A stretch of 64,000 nt of DNA from positions 1 to 64,000 of the forward strand of contig JANOHV010000262.1 in NCBI GenBank assembly GCA_031406795.1, in the 5' to 3' direction. Shown one piece after another: positions 53,734 to 62,410 of this stretch (positions are counted from its first letter, which is position 1; each line of letters starts with the position of its first letter). The notes under the pieces are model-generated. The model was given only the letters and a program-made list of their open reading frames with translations. It made no database searches and had not been told where the DNA came from. The translations under genes were made by a program, and so were the position numbers. This DNA comes from DATDCY01 sp031406795 [NCBI: Candidatus Rokuibacteriota bacterium]. Lineage in GTDB: Bacteria > JAUVQV01.

Positions 53734-54656
53734 GCGGCAGCGCGCCGGCGCCGCTGCCGCTGCCGGCGGGGTTGCCCCGCACCGCGATCATCGGCGCGGC
53801 GGGTTTTCTCGGCCGGGCCTTCCTCGCGGCCTACCGGCGCGAGCACCCCGGCACGATCGGGGCCGCGCGGGCGGCCGGGCCGGGGCTGCTGCCGCTGGAC
53901 CTGGCGTCGCCGGGACCCCTGGCAGCCCGGCTGGCCGAGACCGGGCACCGCGAGGCGCTGATTCTCGCCGGCGTCGCCTCGATCGTGCGCTGCGAGCGCG
54001 ACCCGGCAGGAACGCGCGCGGTCAACGTCGAGGGGACGCTGCGGCTCACCAAAGCGCTGCGGGCGGTCGGGGTCCGCCCGGTCTTCGCGTCGAGCGACTA
54101 CGTCTTCGACGGTGCGCGCGGGGGCTACCGCGAGGGGGACCGCCCGGCGCCGGGCACCGAGTACGGGCGGCAGAAGGCCGAGACCGGGGCGCGCCTGCTC
54201 GAGGCCTGCGGGGGGGATTGCCGCATCCTGCGCCTGAGCAAGGTCTTCGCCCTCGAGCGCGGCGGGGGGACCCTGCTCGACGAGCTGGCCGCGCGGCTGG
54301 TCTCGGGCGCGGGTGTCGACGCCGCGGACGACAACATCTTCTGCCCGACGCGGCTCGAGGATCTCATCACTGCGGTCGCGCTCGTCCAGGCGCGCGATCT
54401 GCGCGGCCTCGTCCACGTCTGCGGCTCCGAGGCGCGCTCCTGGCACGATCTGGCCGCCGCGCTGGCGGCGGCGCTCGGCGTCGATCCGCTGCTCGTGCGC
54501 CGCTGCTCGATCGACGACATCCAGCGCGACCCGCGGCGGCCGAAGGACATCAGCATGAACAACGAGCGGCTCGTGCAGGCGACCGGGTGCGCCTTCACGC
54601 CGGTCGCGGCCAGCGTCGAGCGCGTCGCCGCGCAGTGGCGGGAGCCTGGCCGGTGA
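53730..54656 (+). CDS. RmlD-like sugar reductase (SDR)
   Basis: 308 residues. TAIIGAAGFLGRAFL gives the NAD(P)-binding turn, FASSDYVFDG the Ser region and YGRQKAETG the YxxxK pair, matching the dTDP-4-dehydrorhamnose reductase branch of extended SDRs. KVFALERGGGTLLDELA and FCPTRLEDL complete the pattern. It probably finishes a deoxy-sugar nucleotide. Four-base overlaps on both sides place it in one operon with FkbM and GtrA. Confidence 0.8.
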   Translation: MSGSAPAPLPLPAGLPRTAIIGAAGFLGRAFLAAYRREHPGTIGAARAAGPGLLPLDLASPGPLAARLAETGHREALILAGVASIVRCERDPAGTRAVNVEGTLRLTKALRAVGVRPVFASSDYVFDGARGGYREGDRPAPGTEYGRQKAETGARLLEACGGDCRILRLSKVFALERGGGTLLDELAARLVSGAGVDAADDNIFCPTRLEDLITAVALVQARDLRGLVHVCGSEARSWHDLAAALAAALGVDPLLVRRCSIDDIQRDPRRPKDISMNNERLVQATGCAFTPVAASVERVAAQWREPGR

Positions 54657-55084
54657 GTCCGCGCAGGCTCGTCCGGCGGCTCGCGCACTCGACACTGGCG
54701 CGCTTCGTCGCGGTCGGCGTGCTCAATACCGCGTTCAGCTACCTGCTCTATGCGGCGCTCGTGCTCGCCCGCATCGACTACCGCTGGGCCCTGACGATCT
54801 GCAGCGCCGTCACGATCATCTGGAACTTCAACACGACCGGGAGGCTGGTCTTCGGCAACCGGCGCCAGGCGCTGATCTTCAAGTTCATCGCCGGCTACGG
54901 CGCGATCTATCTGGTCAACCTCGGGCTGCTGATCCTGCTGGCCCGCCTCGGGGTCGGCGAGCTGGCCCGCCAGGCGGTCGCGCTGCCGTTCATCGTCGTC
55001 TTCTCCTTCATCCTCAACCGCGCCTGGGTCTTCCGGGATCACCGCCACCCGACGTTCGGACACCGGCACCCGCCCGTCGGCTGA
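54653..55084 (+). CDS. GtrA-family membrane protein
   Basis: 143 residues with four membrane helices and the GtrA layout: FVAVGVLNTAFSYLLYAAL, then WNFNTTGRLVFGNRR and FSFILNRAWVFRD. GtrA-like proteins move polyprenyl-linked sugars across the membrane or support glycosyltransferases. Last gene of the operon; a stop is followed by the promoter of the FG-GAP gene. Confidence 0.85.
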   Translation: MSPRRLVRRLAHSTLARFVAVGVLNTAFSYLLYAALVLARIDYRWALTICSAVTIIWNFNTTGRLVFGNRRQALIFKFIAGYGAIYLVNLGLLILLARLGVGELARQAVALPFIVVFSFILNRAWVFRDHRHPTFGHRHPPVG

Positions 55085-55125
55085 TGTAACCGCCGCCCCC
55101 CGGAGGCGTACTATCTATTGTGAAA

Positions 55126-55155
55126 TTGACCCGCGGGATTCCGCGGTGGTATGGT
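55126..55155 (+). promoter_or_regulatory. Candidate sigma70 promoter for FG-GAP gene
   Basis: TTGACC (55126-55131), 18-base spacer, TATGGT (55150-55155). The spacer contains CCGCGGGATTCCGCGG, a near-palindrome that might bind a regulator. Transcription would start near 55162, 33 bases before ATG 55195. Confidence 0.5.
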
Positions 55156-55194
55156 GTTTCCGGGGTAGTCAGGCTGGCACGAAAGGAGCAGAGC

Positions 55195-56718
55195 ATGGCG
55201 AAGTCAAAATCTCTTGTCTTTTTAGGCATGTACCTTGTCGTAGCCGCATTCGTCGCCGGACCGGCCCTGGCTCTGTCGTTCACGGACGTGACCAAGGGGT
55301 CCGGCGCCGACGACAAGGGGCGCGGCAAGGGCGTGGCCTTCGCCGACATCGACGGTGACGGCGATTACGACCTCTACGTCTCGAACAAGGGGGGCGCCAA
55401 CAAGCTCTACCGGAACGACAGCACCCCCGGGGACATCAAGTTCACCGACATCACGGCTGCGGTCGGCGACAACCTCGGCGACGTCGGCTTTTCCATGGGT
55501 TCCGCCTTCGCCGACGTCGACAACGACGGCCGGCCGGACCTGTTCATTGCCAAGGGCGGTCAGGGCGAAGTCGAGGCCAACCGGCTCCTCCGCAACGTGA
55601 GCACCCCCGGACGCATCAAGTTCGTCGACATCTCCGTCGAGGCCGGCGTCAACACGAAGGACTTCACCTATCAGGGCGCTTTCGCGGACTACGACAACGA
55701 CGGCCGGCTCGACCTGTTCATGGCGAACTACGGCGTCGGCGTCAAGAACCGCCTCTTTCACAACGACAGCACGTCCGGCCGCGTCAGGTTCACCGAGGTC
55801 AGCGCCAAGGCGGGCGTCGGCGCACCGGGCTGGTCCTGGGCGGCGACCTGGGCCGACGTCGATGGTGACGGCTTCCAGGATCTCTATGTCGTTCGCGGGC
55901 GCTATCCGGCCGGCGAGCCGAACCTGATGTACCGCAACAACCACGACGGCACGTTCACCGAGATCGGTCGCGAGACCGGCCTGAACGACCCGAACTGGGG
56001 TCTCGGCGCCGCGTGGGCCGACGTCGACAACGACGGCGATTTCGATCTCTATCTCTCGAACTACGTCGGCGGCAACAAGCTCTTCCTCAACGAGGGCGGC
56101 TGGAAGTTCACGGACGCCACGAAGACCGCGAAGCTCGACTTCCACGGCTGGGGCAAGGGCCCGACCTTCGCAGACGCCGACCACGACGGCGACCTCGACC
56201 TTTACGAGGGGGACTGCAAGATCGGCAACCAGCTGTACATCAACGACGGCCGTGGGACGTTCGCGAACGTCATCGAGAAATTCCCCTTCATGAAGAACGA
56301 GGGCGTCCGCACGAAGGGCACCGCGTTCACCGATCTCGACAGCGACGGCGACATGGATCTCTTCGTCGTGCAGTGGAACGTGCCGAACAAGATTTACCGC
56401 AACGACCAGAACGACAAGGGCTTTCTCAAGGTGCGTCTCGCCGGGACGATCAGCAACCGGATGGCGATCGGCAGCCTCGCCCGGGTCTATGACGCCGGGT
56501 TCGCCGAGGACCAGAAGCACTTCCGCGGCGTCCGCGAGCTGCGCACGGCCACCGGTTTCTGCGCCCAGGAGGGCCAGGAGCTGCACTTCGGCGTGCCCGC
56601 TGCCGGGACCTACGACGTGGTCGTGAACTTCCCGAGCGGCGTGAAGGTCATCCAGCGCGGCGTGAAGGCCGGCCAGGTCCTGAGGATCGAGGAGCCGAAC
56701 GCCATCGCCAGCAAGTAG
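55195..56718 (+). CDS. Secreted FG-GAP/VCBS beta-propeller protein with UnbV-type tail
   Basis: 507 residues with a signal peptide (SLVFLGMYLVVAAFVAGPALA). At least seven calcium-binding FG-GAP loops of the form DxDxDGxxD are visible (DIDGDGDYD, DVDNDGRPD, DYDNDGRLD, DVDGDGFQD, DVDNDGDFD, DADHDGDLD, DLDSDGDMD), giving a seven-bladed propeller. The last 110 residues (FLKVRLAGTISNRMAIGSLA, HFGVPAAGTYDVVV) fit the ASPIC/UnbV domain. Surface binding or adhesion is likely. AAAGGAGC precedes ATG 55195. It has its own promoter and terminator. Confidence 0.85.
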   Translation: MAKSKSLVFLGMYLVVAAFVAGPALALSFTDVTKGSGADDKGRGKGVAFADIDGDGDYDLYVSNKGGANKLYRNDSTPGDIKFTDITAAVGDNLGDVGFSMGSAFADVDNDGRPDLFIAKGGQGEVEANRLLRNVSTPGRIKFVDISVEAGVNTKDFTYQGAFADYDNDGRLDLFMANYGVGVKNRLFHNDSTSGRVRFTEVSAKAGVGAPGWSWAATWADVDGDGFQDLYVVRGRYPAGEPNLMYRNNHDGTFTEIGRETGLNDPNWGLGAAWADVDNDGDFDLYLSNYVGGNKLFLNEGGWKFTDATKTAKLDFHGWGKGPTFADADHDGDLDLYEGDCKIGNQLYINDGRGTFANVIEKFPFMKNEGVRTKGTAFTDLDSDGDMDLFVVQWNVPNKIYRNDQNDKGFLKVRLAGTISNRMAIGSLARVYDAGFAEDQKHFRGVRELRTATGFCAQEGQELHFGVPAAGTYDVVVNFPSGVKVIQRGVKAGQVLRIEEPNAIASK

Positions 56719-56746
56719 CCGGTCGGTTCCCCGGCTCGTTCATCCG

Positions 56747-56785
56747 GCTGCCCGCGTGTTCACGAAACGCGGGCAGCTTTCTTTT
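56747..56785 (+). terminator. Rho-independent terminator after FG-GAP gene
   Basis: GCTGCCCGCGT (56747-56757) pairs perfectly with ACGCGGGCAGC (56767-56777) across a nine-base loop and is followed by TTTCTTTT. It lies 28 bases after the stop, so the FG-GAP gene is most likely transcribed alone. Confidence 0.85.
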
Positions 56786-56808
56786 CGCCTTCCGGCAAGG
56801 GGGAGTAG

Positions 56809-57888
56809 TTGACGACGCATATCCCCGCCAATCCCGCCATCGCAGTTGCCGCGCTCTTTGCCGTCGCTCTCGCCGGCTGCGCCGTGAACCGGCCGCCGGT
56901 TGCGAGCACCGTCCCGACCGTTGGCCTGGTGCAGGTCCGGCTCATGCACCGGGAGCACGCGGTCCCGGGAATCAGGGTGACCGCGGTGCGAAACCTCGGG
57001 GTCGCCCTGCTGGAGGAGCGGATCGTCGCTGACGCCACCGCGGACGGCCCTGCGCGACTCGGCCTCGCGCCGGGGAGCTGGTATCTCTCGGCGTCGACCG
57101 GCGAGCCGGCGCTCTTCGGCTGGTACGGATCAAATCCCGTCATGGTCCGCGCCGGGGAGACGGTCGAGGTCACTATCCCGGCGGTCCCCGCTCCAGGCGC
57201 CATCACGGTGACCTCCGTCTCGCCGGGAGAGGAAGCGGTCGCGGGAGAGGTCCTTGGCGACACCGGAGCCATCCCCGGAGCCGGGGTGGCATTCTATCTG
57301 GACGCGTCGACCCAGTTTCGGGGGCCGGGTTACATCGAGGCCCGGGCGGACGAGCGCGGTATCTTCGAGACGCGCCTCTCCCCGGGGCGCTACTGGATCT
57401 TTGTCCGCCGCCGCTCGAGACCGCAGGTTTTCGGTCCGCTGGAGGCGGGAGACGACTTCGGCTCCTACCCCGGCAACCCACTCGAGATCCGGGCGGGGGA
57501 GCGGGTGGCGATCCGCATCCCGACCGTGCGCGTCCTGAAGAAGAGCGGCTGGAGCGCCCCCTCGGCGTTGCGCACCCGCGTCAGCGGCACGATTCGCGAC
57601 ACGGCCGGGCGCCCGCTCCCCGGGTTCCGCGCCTTTCTCCACGCGAAAACTACGATGCTCGGCAAGCCGGAGTTCGTTTCGGAGCCGAGCGGGGCGGACG
57701 GCTCCTACCTGGTCTGGGTCGACCGCGAAGGCGTCTATTACCTGGGCGCGCGAGCGGAGATTGGGCGTGCACGCGAGGAGCGCGAGCTGATCGGCCTCTA
57801 CGCGGGCTCCCCCGACCACGCGATCGAGGTGCGGCTGGACGCGGGCGCGCTCCCGGCGATGGACATTGTCGTGGGCGGCGCGCCATGA
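56809..57888 (+). CDS. CRLP lipoprotein 4 (carboxypeptidase-regulatory-like domains)
   Basis: 359 residues starting TTG 56809 after AAGGGGGAG. Lipobox VALAGC lies near residue 24. Three beta-sandwich regulatory-like domains follow; the middle one has QFRGPGYIEARADERGIFET and DDFGSYPGNPLEIRAGE, and the last GKPEFVSEPSGADGSYLV. These blocks are shared with CRLP 2, 3 and 5. The next gene, four bases overlapping, encodes a beta-helix lipoprotein, as in the first cluster. TTG is unusual but no ATG or GTG fits the signal peptide. Confidence 0.75.
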   Translation: MTTHIPANPAIAVAALFAVALAGCAVNRPPVASTVPTVGLVQVRLMHREHAVPGIRVTAVRNLGVALLEERIVADATADGPARLGLAPGSWYLSASTGEPALFGWYGSNPVMVRAGETVEVTIPAVPAPGAITVTSVSPGEEAVAGEVLGDTGAIPGAGVAFYLDASTQFRGPGYIEARADERGIFETRLSPGRYWIFVRRRSRPQVFGPLEAGDDFGSYPGNPLEIRAGERVAIRIPTVRVLKKSGWSAPSALRTRVSGTIRDTAGRPLPGFRAFLHAKTTMLGKPEFVSEPSGADGSYLVWVDREGVYYLGARAEIGRAREERELIGLYAGSPDHAIEVRLDAGALPAMDIVVGGAP

Positions 57889-58727
57889 GGTATTTATGGG
57901 TGTGCTTTGTCGCGGCCTGCCTGGCTCCCCTGACGGGGTGTGCTACGAACCAACCGCGTAACGGCTCTGCCCCGGGGGCGATTTGGACTTGGTCGGGCGA
58001 GCGCCGGATCGCCAACTACGTCGAGATCCCCGCCGGCGTCACGCTGCTGATCGCGCCGGGCACTACCCTGCGCTTCGCTTTCATCGACCGCGACGGTGAC
58101 GGCATCGGAGACGCGGGCCTGCACGTGCTCGGTCGCATCGAGGCCGTCGGGACGCCGACCGCACCGATTGTCTTCACCTCGGCGGAGGCCGACCCCCAGC
58201 CCGGCGACTGGCAGGGATTGGTCTTCGACGCATCGAAAGACAATCTCTTCCTGGAGAGCCGTTTCGAGTACGCGCAGCACGCGCTGCACGCGCACTTCTC
58301 CTCGGCGCGCCTGGAGCGCTGCCGGCTCGAACGCAACATCGAGGGAACCCGCCTCGGCAATTCAAGCTTCACGCTCGAGCGCTGCCTCGTGCGCGGCAAC
58401 ATCAGCAAGGGGCTCAATTTCTTCGGCTGCTCGAACATCATCCGCCGCAACTTGATCACCGGCAACACGGACGGGGTGTTCCTCTTCGAGACCGACACCA
58501 ACTCGGTCGTCGAGGCCAACAACATCGTCGGCAACCTGCGCTTCGACGTGCGTCTCGGCGATTTCTATCGCGGGGGCAAGACCATCGGCGAGAACTGGTT
58601 CGGGACCACCGATGTCGCCGCGATCCGGGAGCGGGTTTTCGACGGGAAAAACGACCCGGGTCTCGGCCGGCTCGATTTCATCCCCGCGCCGCTGCCCTTC
58701 GACACCGGATGGGAGGGCGAACCGTGA
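57885..58727 (+). CDS. Beta-helix lipoprotein
   Basis: 280 residues with lipobox LAPLTGC. The mature protein opens WTWSGERRIANYVEIPAG and LLIAPGTTLRFAF, as in the exported protein at 21079, then beta-helix rungs (LERCRLERNIEGTRLGNS, IIRRNLITGNTDGVFLF, VVEANNIVGNLRFD) and ends with ENWFGTTD. Probably a scaffold or polysaccharide-binding lipoprotein. Four-base overlap with the membrane spermidine-synthase-like gene. Confidence 0.75.
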   Translation: MRYLWVCFVAACLAPLTGCATNQPRNGSAPGAIWTWSGERRIANYVEIPAGVTLLIAPGTTLRFAFIDRDGDGIGDAGLHVLGRIEAVGTPTAPIVFTSAEADPQPGDWQGLVFDASKDNLFLESRFEYAQHALHAHFSSARLERCRLERNIEGTRLGNSSFTLERCLVRGNISKGLNFFGCSNIIRRNLITGNTDGVFLFETDTNSVVEANNIVGNLRFDVRLGDFYRGGKTIGENWFGTTDVAAIRERVFDGKNDPGLGRLDFIPAPLPFDTGWEGEP

Positions 58728-61138
58728 GCACCCCGGCGCTCGCGGGCTGGAACCAGCGACTCGGCGTCGGGCTGCTGATCAGCTCGCTCTGCCTGCTGGC
58801 TCTGGAACTGACGCTCTCGCGCATCTTCTCGGTGCTGATGTGGTACCACTTCGTCTCGCTCATCGTCTCGCTGGCGCTCTTCGGCATCACGGTCAGCGGG
58901 CTGGCGGTCTTTCTCGTCCCTGAGCGCTTCCCCCGCGAGGCGACGGCCACCTGGATGGGGCGAGCCTCGCTGGCGCTGACCCTCGCGCTGCTCGCGCTCT
59001 GGACCTTCTTCCTGCTGCTCGCCCGCTCGCCGCAGCTGGCCTACCGCATTCTCGCCCCCTTTCACCAACCGCAGTACGAGCCCTTCGGCGCCGACAAGGT
59101 CACGCTCCTGGACGGCGGCCAGATTCTGCCGCTGGCGGTGCTCTACCTGGTCTCCGCGCTGCCCTTCATTTTCGGCGGGTTCGTCGCGACGCTGGCCCTG
59201 ACGCGGTATCAGGAACGAGTCGCGTCGGTGTACGCCTGGGACCTGGTCGGCGCCGGCCTCGGCTGCGTCGCGGCCTTCGCCCTGCTGACCTGGCTCGACC
59301 CCTTCGCCACGCTGGCGGCGCTGGCCGTTTTCGCGGCGCTTGCGGCCTGGGTCTTCTTCCGGGAGAGCGGCGGCCGCGGCGGCGCGCTCGGCGCGCTGGC
59401 GCTCGGGGCGCTCTCGCTCGCTCTCGTCGCGGCGACCGCGAGCGGCGGGATCGTGGAGTTGAAGTTCGTGCGCGGCCGCTATCAGCCGGACCTGCTGCTG
59501 ACGCGCTGGAACTCCTACTCCCGGGTCGCGGTCTGGCCGCTGCGCACCGGCCAGGGCGAGGCCTCGTGGGGGATGAGCCGCGGCTACCGCGGACCGATCC
59601 CGGAGCAGTACGGTCTGGTGGTCGACGACACCGGCTACACCACGATCGCGCGCTACCGCCCCGGCGACGACCTGGGCTGGGCCCGCGCGAACCTGCTGTC
59701 GCTCCCCTACGCGGTTCGCGAGGACGCGCGGGCGCTGATCATCGGACCGGGTGGCGGCAAGGACATCCTGATCGCGCTGGCGAGCGGGGCAGCCGCGGTG
59801 CGTGCGGTCGAACTCAACCCGCTGGTCGTGCGCGCCGTCCAGGACGACTTCGGGGACTTTTCCGGCCGCCCGTACACGCTGCCGGGCGTCGAGAAGGTCG
59901 TGGACGAGGGGCGCACCTTCCTCGCGCACGACACCTCGCTCTACGACGTCATCCAGGCCACGGTCGTCTACGGCCGGCTCGCCCCGGCGGCCGGGGCTTT
60001 CACGTTCACCGAAGACCACCTCTACACGACCGAGGCGTTCCAGACCTACCTCGACCGGCTGGCGCCCGGGGGGATGCTGGCCTTCTCGCGCTTCATCTAC
60101 GAGAAGCGCATCCTGCGGCTGGTTGCAACGGCGCGGGCGGCGCTCGAGGCGCGCGGTATCGCGGCGGCTCCCGGGTGCATCTTCATCGCGGCCGAGCGCG
60201 GCCTGGCCTCGGTGCTCATCAAGAACGCGCCGTTCACGGCGACGGAGCTTGCGGAGCTGCAGGGCCGCTGTCGCGAGCTGGGCTTCCAGGTGCTCTATGC
60301 TCCCGGCGGAGCGGGCGACAGCGCCATTGCCGACCTGCTGCGCGCGCCGGATCCGGCGGCGTACCTGGCCGCGCTGCCCTTCGACGCCACGCCGGTCGGC
60401 GACGACCGGCCGTTCTTCTACTACCTGATGCGGCCAGGGGATTTCCTGCGCAGCGGCGCCGCCCGAGCGCCCGATTTCGAGGACCGGGGTCTGCTGCTGA
60501 TGCGCAATCTGCTCGGCACGGTGTTTGGCCTGGTCATGCTGTGTATCGCGCTGCCGCTGGCGCGCTACGGTCGCCTGCGAGAGATCCGCTGGGGGCGCGC
60601 CTGGGCTGCGGTCGGGTATTTCGCGGCGATCGGACTGGGGTTCATCGTCGTCGAGATCGGCCTGCTCAAGCGCTTTCTGCTGCTGCTCGGCAAGCCGGCG
60701 TACACGCTGGCCGTGACGCTGGCGATCTTTCTCGCGGCCGGCGCGTTGGGCAGCGCCCGGGCCCGGTTGATGGCGGGAAACGCGCGCCTCGTTCGCCGCA
60801 GCTGCGCGCGCCTGACCATCGTCCTGCTCCTCACGGCCGTTCTGTTGCCGCCGCTGCTCGAGACGCTGCTTGCCGCGCCGCTCTGGGCCCGGCTTGCTGC
60901 GACCGTGGCGGTCATGGCGCCGCTGGGGTACCTCATGGGCCAGCCGTTGCCGGCCGGCCTCTCGCTGCTGCGCCAGCAGCGTCTCGTTCCCTGGGTCTGG
61001 AGCATCAACGGGGCGCTCTCGGTGCTCGGCTCGGTCGGGGCGCTCGTCCTCGCGGTCAACTTCGGCTACACGACGACGATGCTCGTCGGCCCGGCCTGCT
61101 ACCTCGTCGCCGGCGCCCTCGCCGAACTGGTCGAATGA
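58724..61138 (+). CDS. Membrane protein with central spermidine-synthase-like domain
   Basis: 804 residues from GTG 58724, chosen because GGGAGG lies seven bases before it; ATG 58709 adds five residues. Six or seven helices lead to residue 255, a soluble Rossmann domain follows (ALIIGPGGGKDILIALASGA, AVELNPLVVRAVQDDFG, DVIQATVVYGRLAPAAGAF), then about seven more helices. The soluble part resembles spermidine synthase but the polyamine-binding DxxDP-type residues are replaced, so substrate is unknown. It sits between CRLP/beta-helix genes, suggesting it modifies or moves a component of the envelope system. Confidence 0.7.
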   Translation: MSTPALAGWNQRLGVGLLISSLCLLALELTLSRIFSVLMWYHFVSLIVSLALFGITVSGLAVFLVPERFPREATATWMGRASLALTLALLALWTFFLLLARSPQLAYRILAPFHQPQYEPFGADKVTLLDGGQILPLAVLYLVSALPFIFGGFVATLALTRYQERVASVYAWDLVGAGLGCVAAFALLTWLDPFATLAALAVFAALAAWVFFRESGGRGGALGALALGALSLALVAATASGGIVELKFVRGRYQPDLLLTRWNSYSRVAVWPLRTGQGEASWGMSRGYRGPIPEQYGLVVDDTGYTTIARYRPGDDLGWARANLLSLPYAVREDARALIIGPGGGKDILIALASGAAAVRAVELNPLVVRAVQDDFGDFSGRPYTLPGVEKVVDEGRTFLAHDTSLYDVIQATVVYGRLAPAAGAFTFTEDHLYTTEAFQTYLDRLAPGGMLAFSRFIYEKRILRLVATARAALEARGIAAAPGCIFIAAERGLASVLIKNAPFTATELAELQGRCRELGFQVLYAPGGAGDSAIADLLRAPDPAAYLAALPFDATPVGDDRPFFYYLMRPGDFLRSGAARAPDFEDRGLLLMRNLLGTVFGLVMLCIALPLARYGRLREIRWGRAWAAVGYFAAIGLGFIVVEIGLLKRFLLLLGKPAYTLAVTLAIFLAAGALGSARARLMAGNARLVRRSCARLTIVLLLTAVLLPPLLETLLAAPLWARLAATVAVMAPLGYLMGQPLPAGLSLLRQQRLVPWVWSINGALSVLGSVGALVLAVNFGYTTTMLVGPACYLVAGALAELVE

Positions 61139-61169
61139 GCCCGGTGATGGAATTCGATTGCGAGAGTCA

Positions 61170-61260
61170 GGCGGAGGGGTGGCGCGGAGGTGTGGTCTCC
61201 GTCGGCGGACCGGAGGGAGCACGCTGGAGGTCCGCAGCGTCAGGATCCCGGAGCCTGCAC
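61170..61260 (+). repeat. 92-base dispersed intergenic repeat, copy B
   Basis: Matches 29644-29735 in the same orientation. ACGCTG (61221-61226) pairs perfectly with CAGCGT (61235-61240), and CTCCG pairs with CGGAG around TCGGCGGAC. It lies between the spermidine-synthase-like gene and CRLP 5 and ends 18 bases before that start. Confidence 0.65.
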
Positions 61261-61278
61261 GAGCCCGGGGGGACAAAG

Positions 61279-62340
61279 ATGAATCGTGCTATCGCGGTGA
61301 TGGTCTCGATCTTGGTGCTGACTGCGTCCGGGTGCGGCGCGCGGCCCGGAAACATCGAGGGGCGCGCTGTGTCGCGCGGGACCGCGGTCGCGGGCGCCAC
61401 GGTGGAGGTCTATCTCTCCGGCGGACGCGGCAGGGAGTCCGTTCCCTTTTCCACCGCGTCGACGGCAGCAGACGGTTCGTTCCGGCTGGAGCTTCCCGCC
61501 GGGAGTTATTGGGTCTGGGTGAAAGATCTTGCGAGCACCCAGGGGCCTCGTCGCCTGGCCGAGTACGCTGGCAACCCGGTGAACCTTGCGGCCGGGACGG
61601 CACGGCCTCTCGGTGAAATCGAACTGCACGCCGTCGGTGCTTCGCGCGAGTCGTCGGCCAGTCCCGGCGCCGGCGTCCGCGGGCGCGTCCTGTACGCCGG
61701 CCTCCCCGCCGACGAGACGGCTGTCATGATCTATGACCCCGCCAGTACCAGGTTGGCCGGCCCCGGTTACGTCGCGCTGGTGCGCACCGATGCGGAAGGT
61801 CGCTTTCAGATCGATCTGGCACCGGGCCCCTATCGATTCGCTGCTCGCCGGCGTCGCGACGGAGCGACGTCGGGGCACCTGCAGGGAGGTGACCTGAGCG
61901 CAACGGCGTCCATGGACCCGATCGTCGTCCCCGCGAACGGTTACCTCGACCTTGGCGACCTGCCGCTGCACGAGGTCAACGCCGAGCGGCTGGCTGCGAA
62001 CGGAGCGCAGAGGCTTCAGGAGCCGGCGACGACCGTGCTCGAGGGGCGCGTCCTCGATCCCGAGGCCAGGCCGCGCATCGGACAATTCGTGTTCGCCTAC
62101 CGGGACGAGGGGATGATCGGAAGGCCCGAGTCGATGGCCCGCACTGGCGTCGACGGCGAGTTCGCACTCTCGCTCCCCGGGGGGGGCAAATACTACCTAG
62201 GGGCCCGCAGCCGCCACGGCGGGCCGCGCCAGCCCGGCGAGTGGGCGGGCAAATTGGCCGGTTCGTCCGACAGCGGTCTGTCCGTGCTCGCCGGCAGACG
62301 GGTGAAGGGTTTGACGATCGTCATGGAGCAGGTGTGGTAA
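61279..62340 (+). CDS. CRLP lipoprotein 5 (carboxypeptidase-regulatory-like domains)
   Basis: 353 residues with lipobox VLTASGC. Three regulatory-like domains: GSFRLELPAGSYWVWVKD in the first, TDAEGRFQIDLAPGPYRFAA in the second, RPESMARTGVDGEFALSL and GEWAGKLAGSSDSGL in the third. Paralog of CRLP 1-4. Copy B of the 92-base repeat lies just upstream. Surface structural role inferred. Confidence 0.75.
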   Translation: MNRAIAVMVSILVLTASGCGARPGNIEGRAVSRGTAVAGATVEVYLSGGRGRESVPFSTASTAADGSFRLELPAGSYWVWVKDLASTQGPRRLAEYAGNPVNLAAGTARPLGEIELHAVGASRESSASPGAGVRGRVLYAGLPADETAVMIYDPASTRLAGPGYVALVRTDAEGRFQIDLAPGPYRFAARRRRDGATSGHLQGGDLSATASMDPIVVPANGYLDLGDLPLHEVNAERLAANGAQRLQEPATTVLEGRVLDPEARPRIGQFVFAYRDEGMIGRPESMARTGVDGEFALSLPGGGKYYLGARSRHGGPRQPGEWAGKLAGSSDSGLSVLAGRRVKGLTIVMEQVW

Positions 62341-62410
62341 AGAGCGATTGGGGAGCTTATATTATAAAAGAGCCGGAAAAATCCCGGCGCAGAATTGCTG
62401 GAGGGCTTCG

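Noticed and set aside
58565-61276. Long open frame antisense to the spermidine-synthase-like gene
   Set aside because: Same reason: GC-driven open frame of low-complexity charged residues with no recognisable domain.
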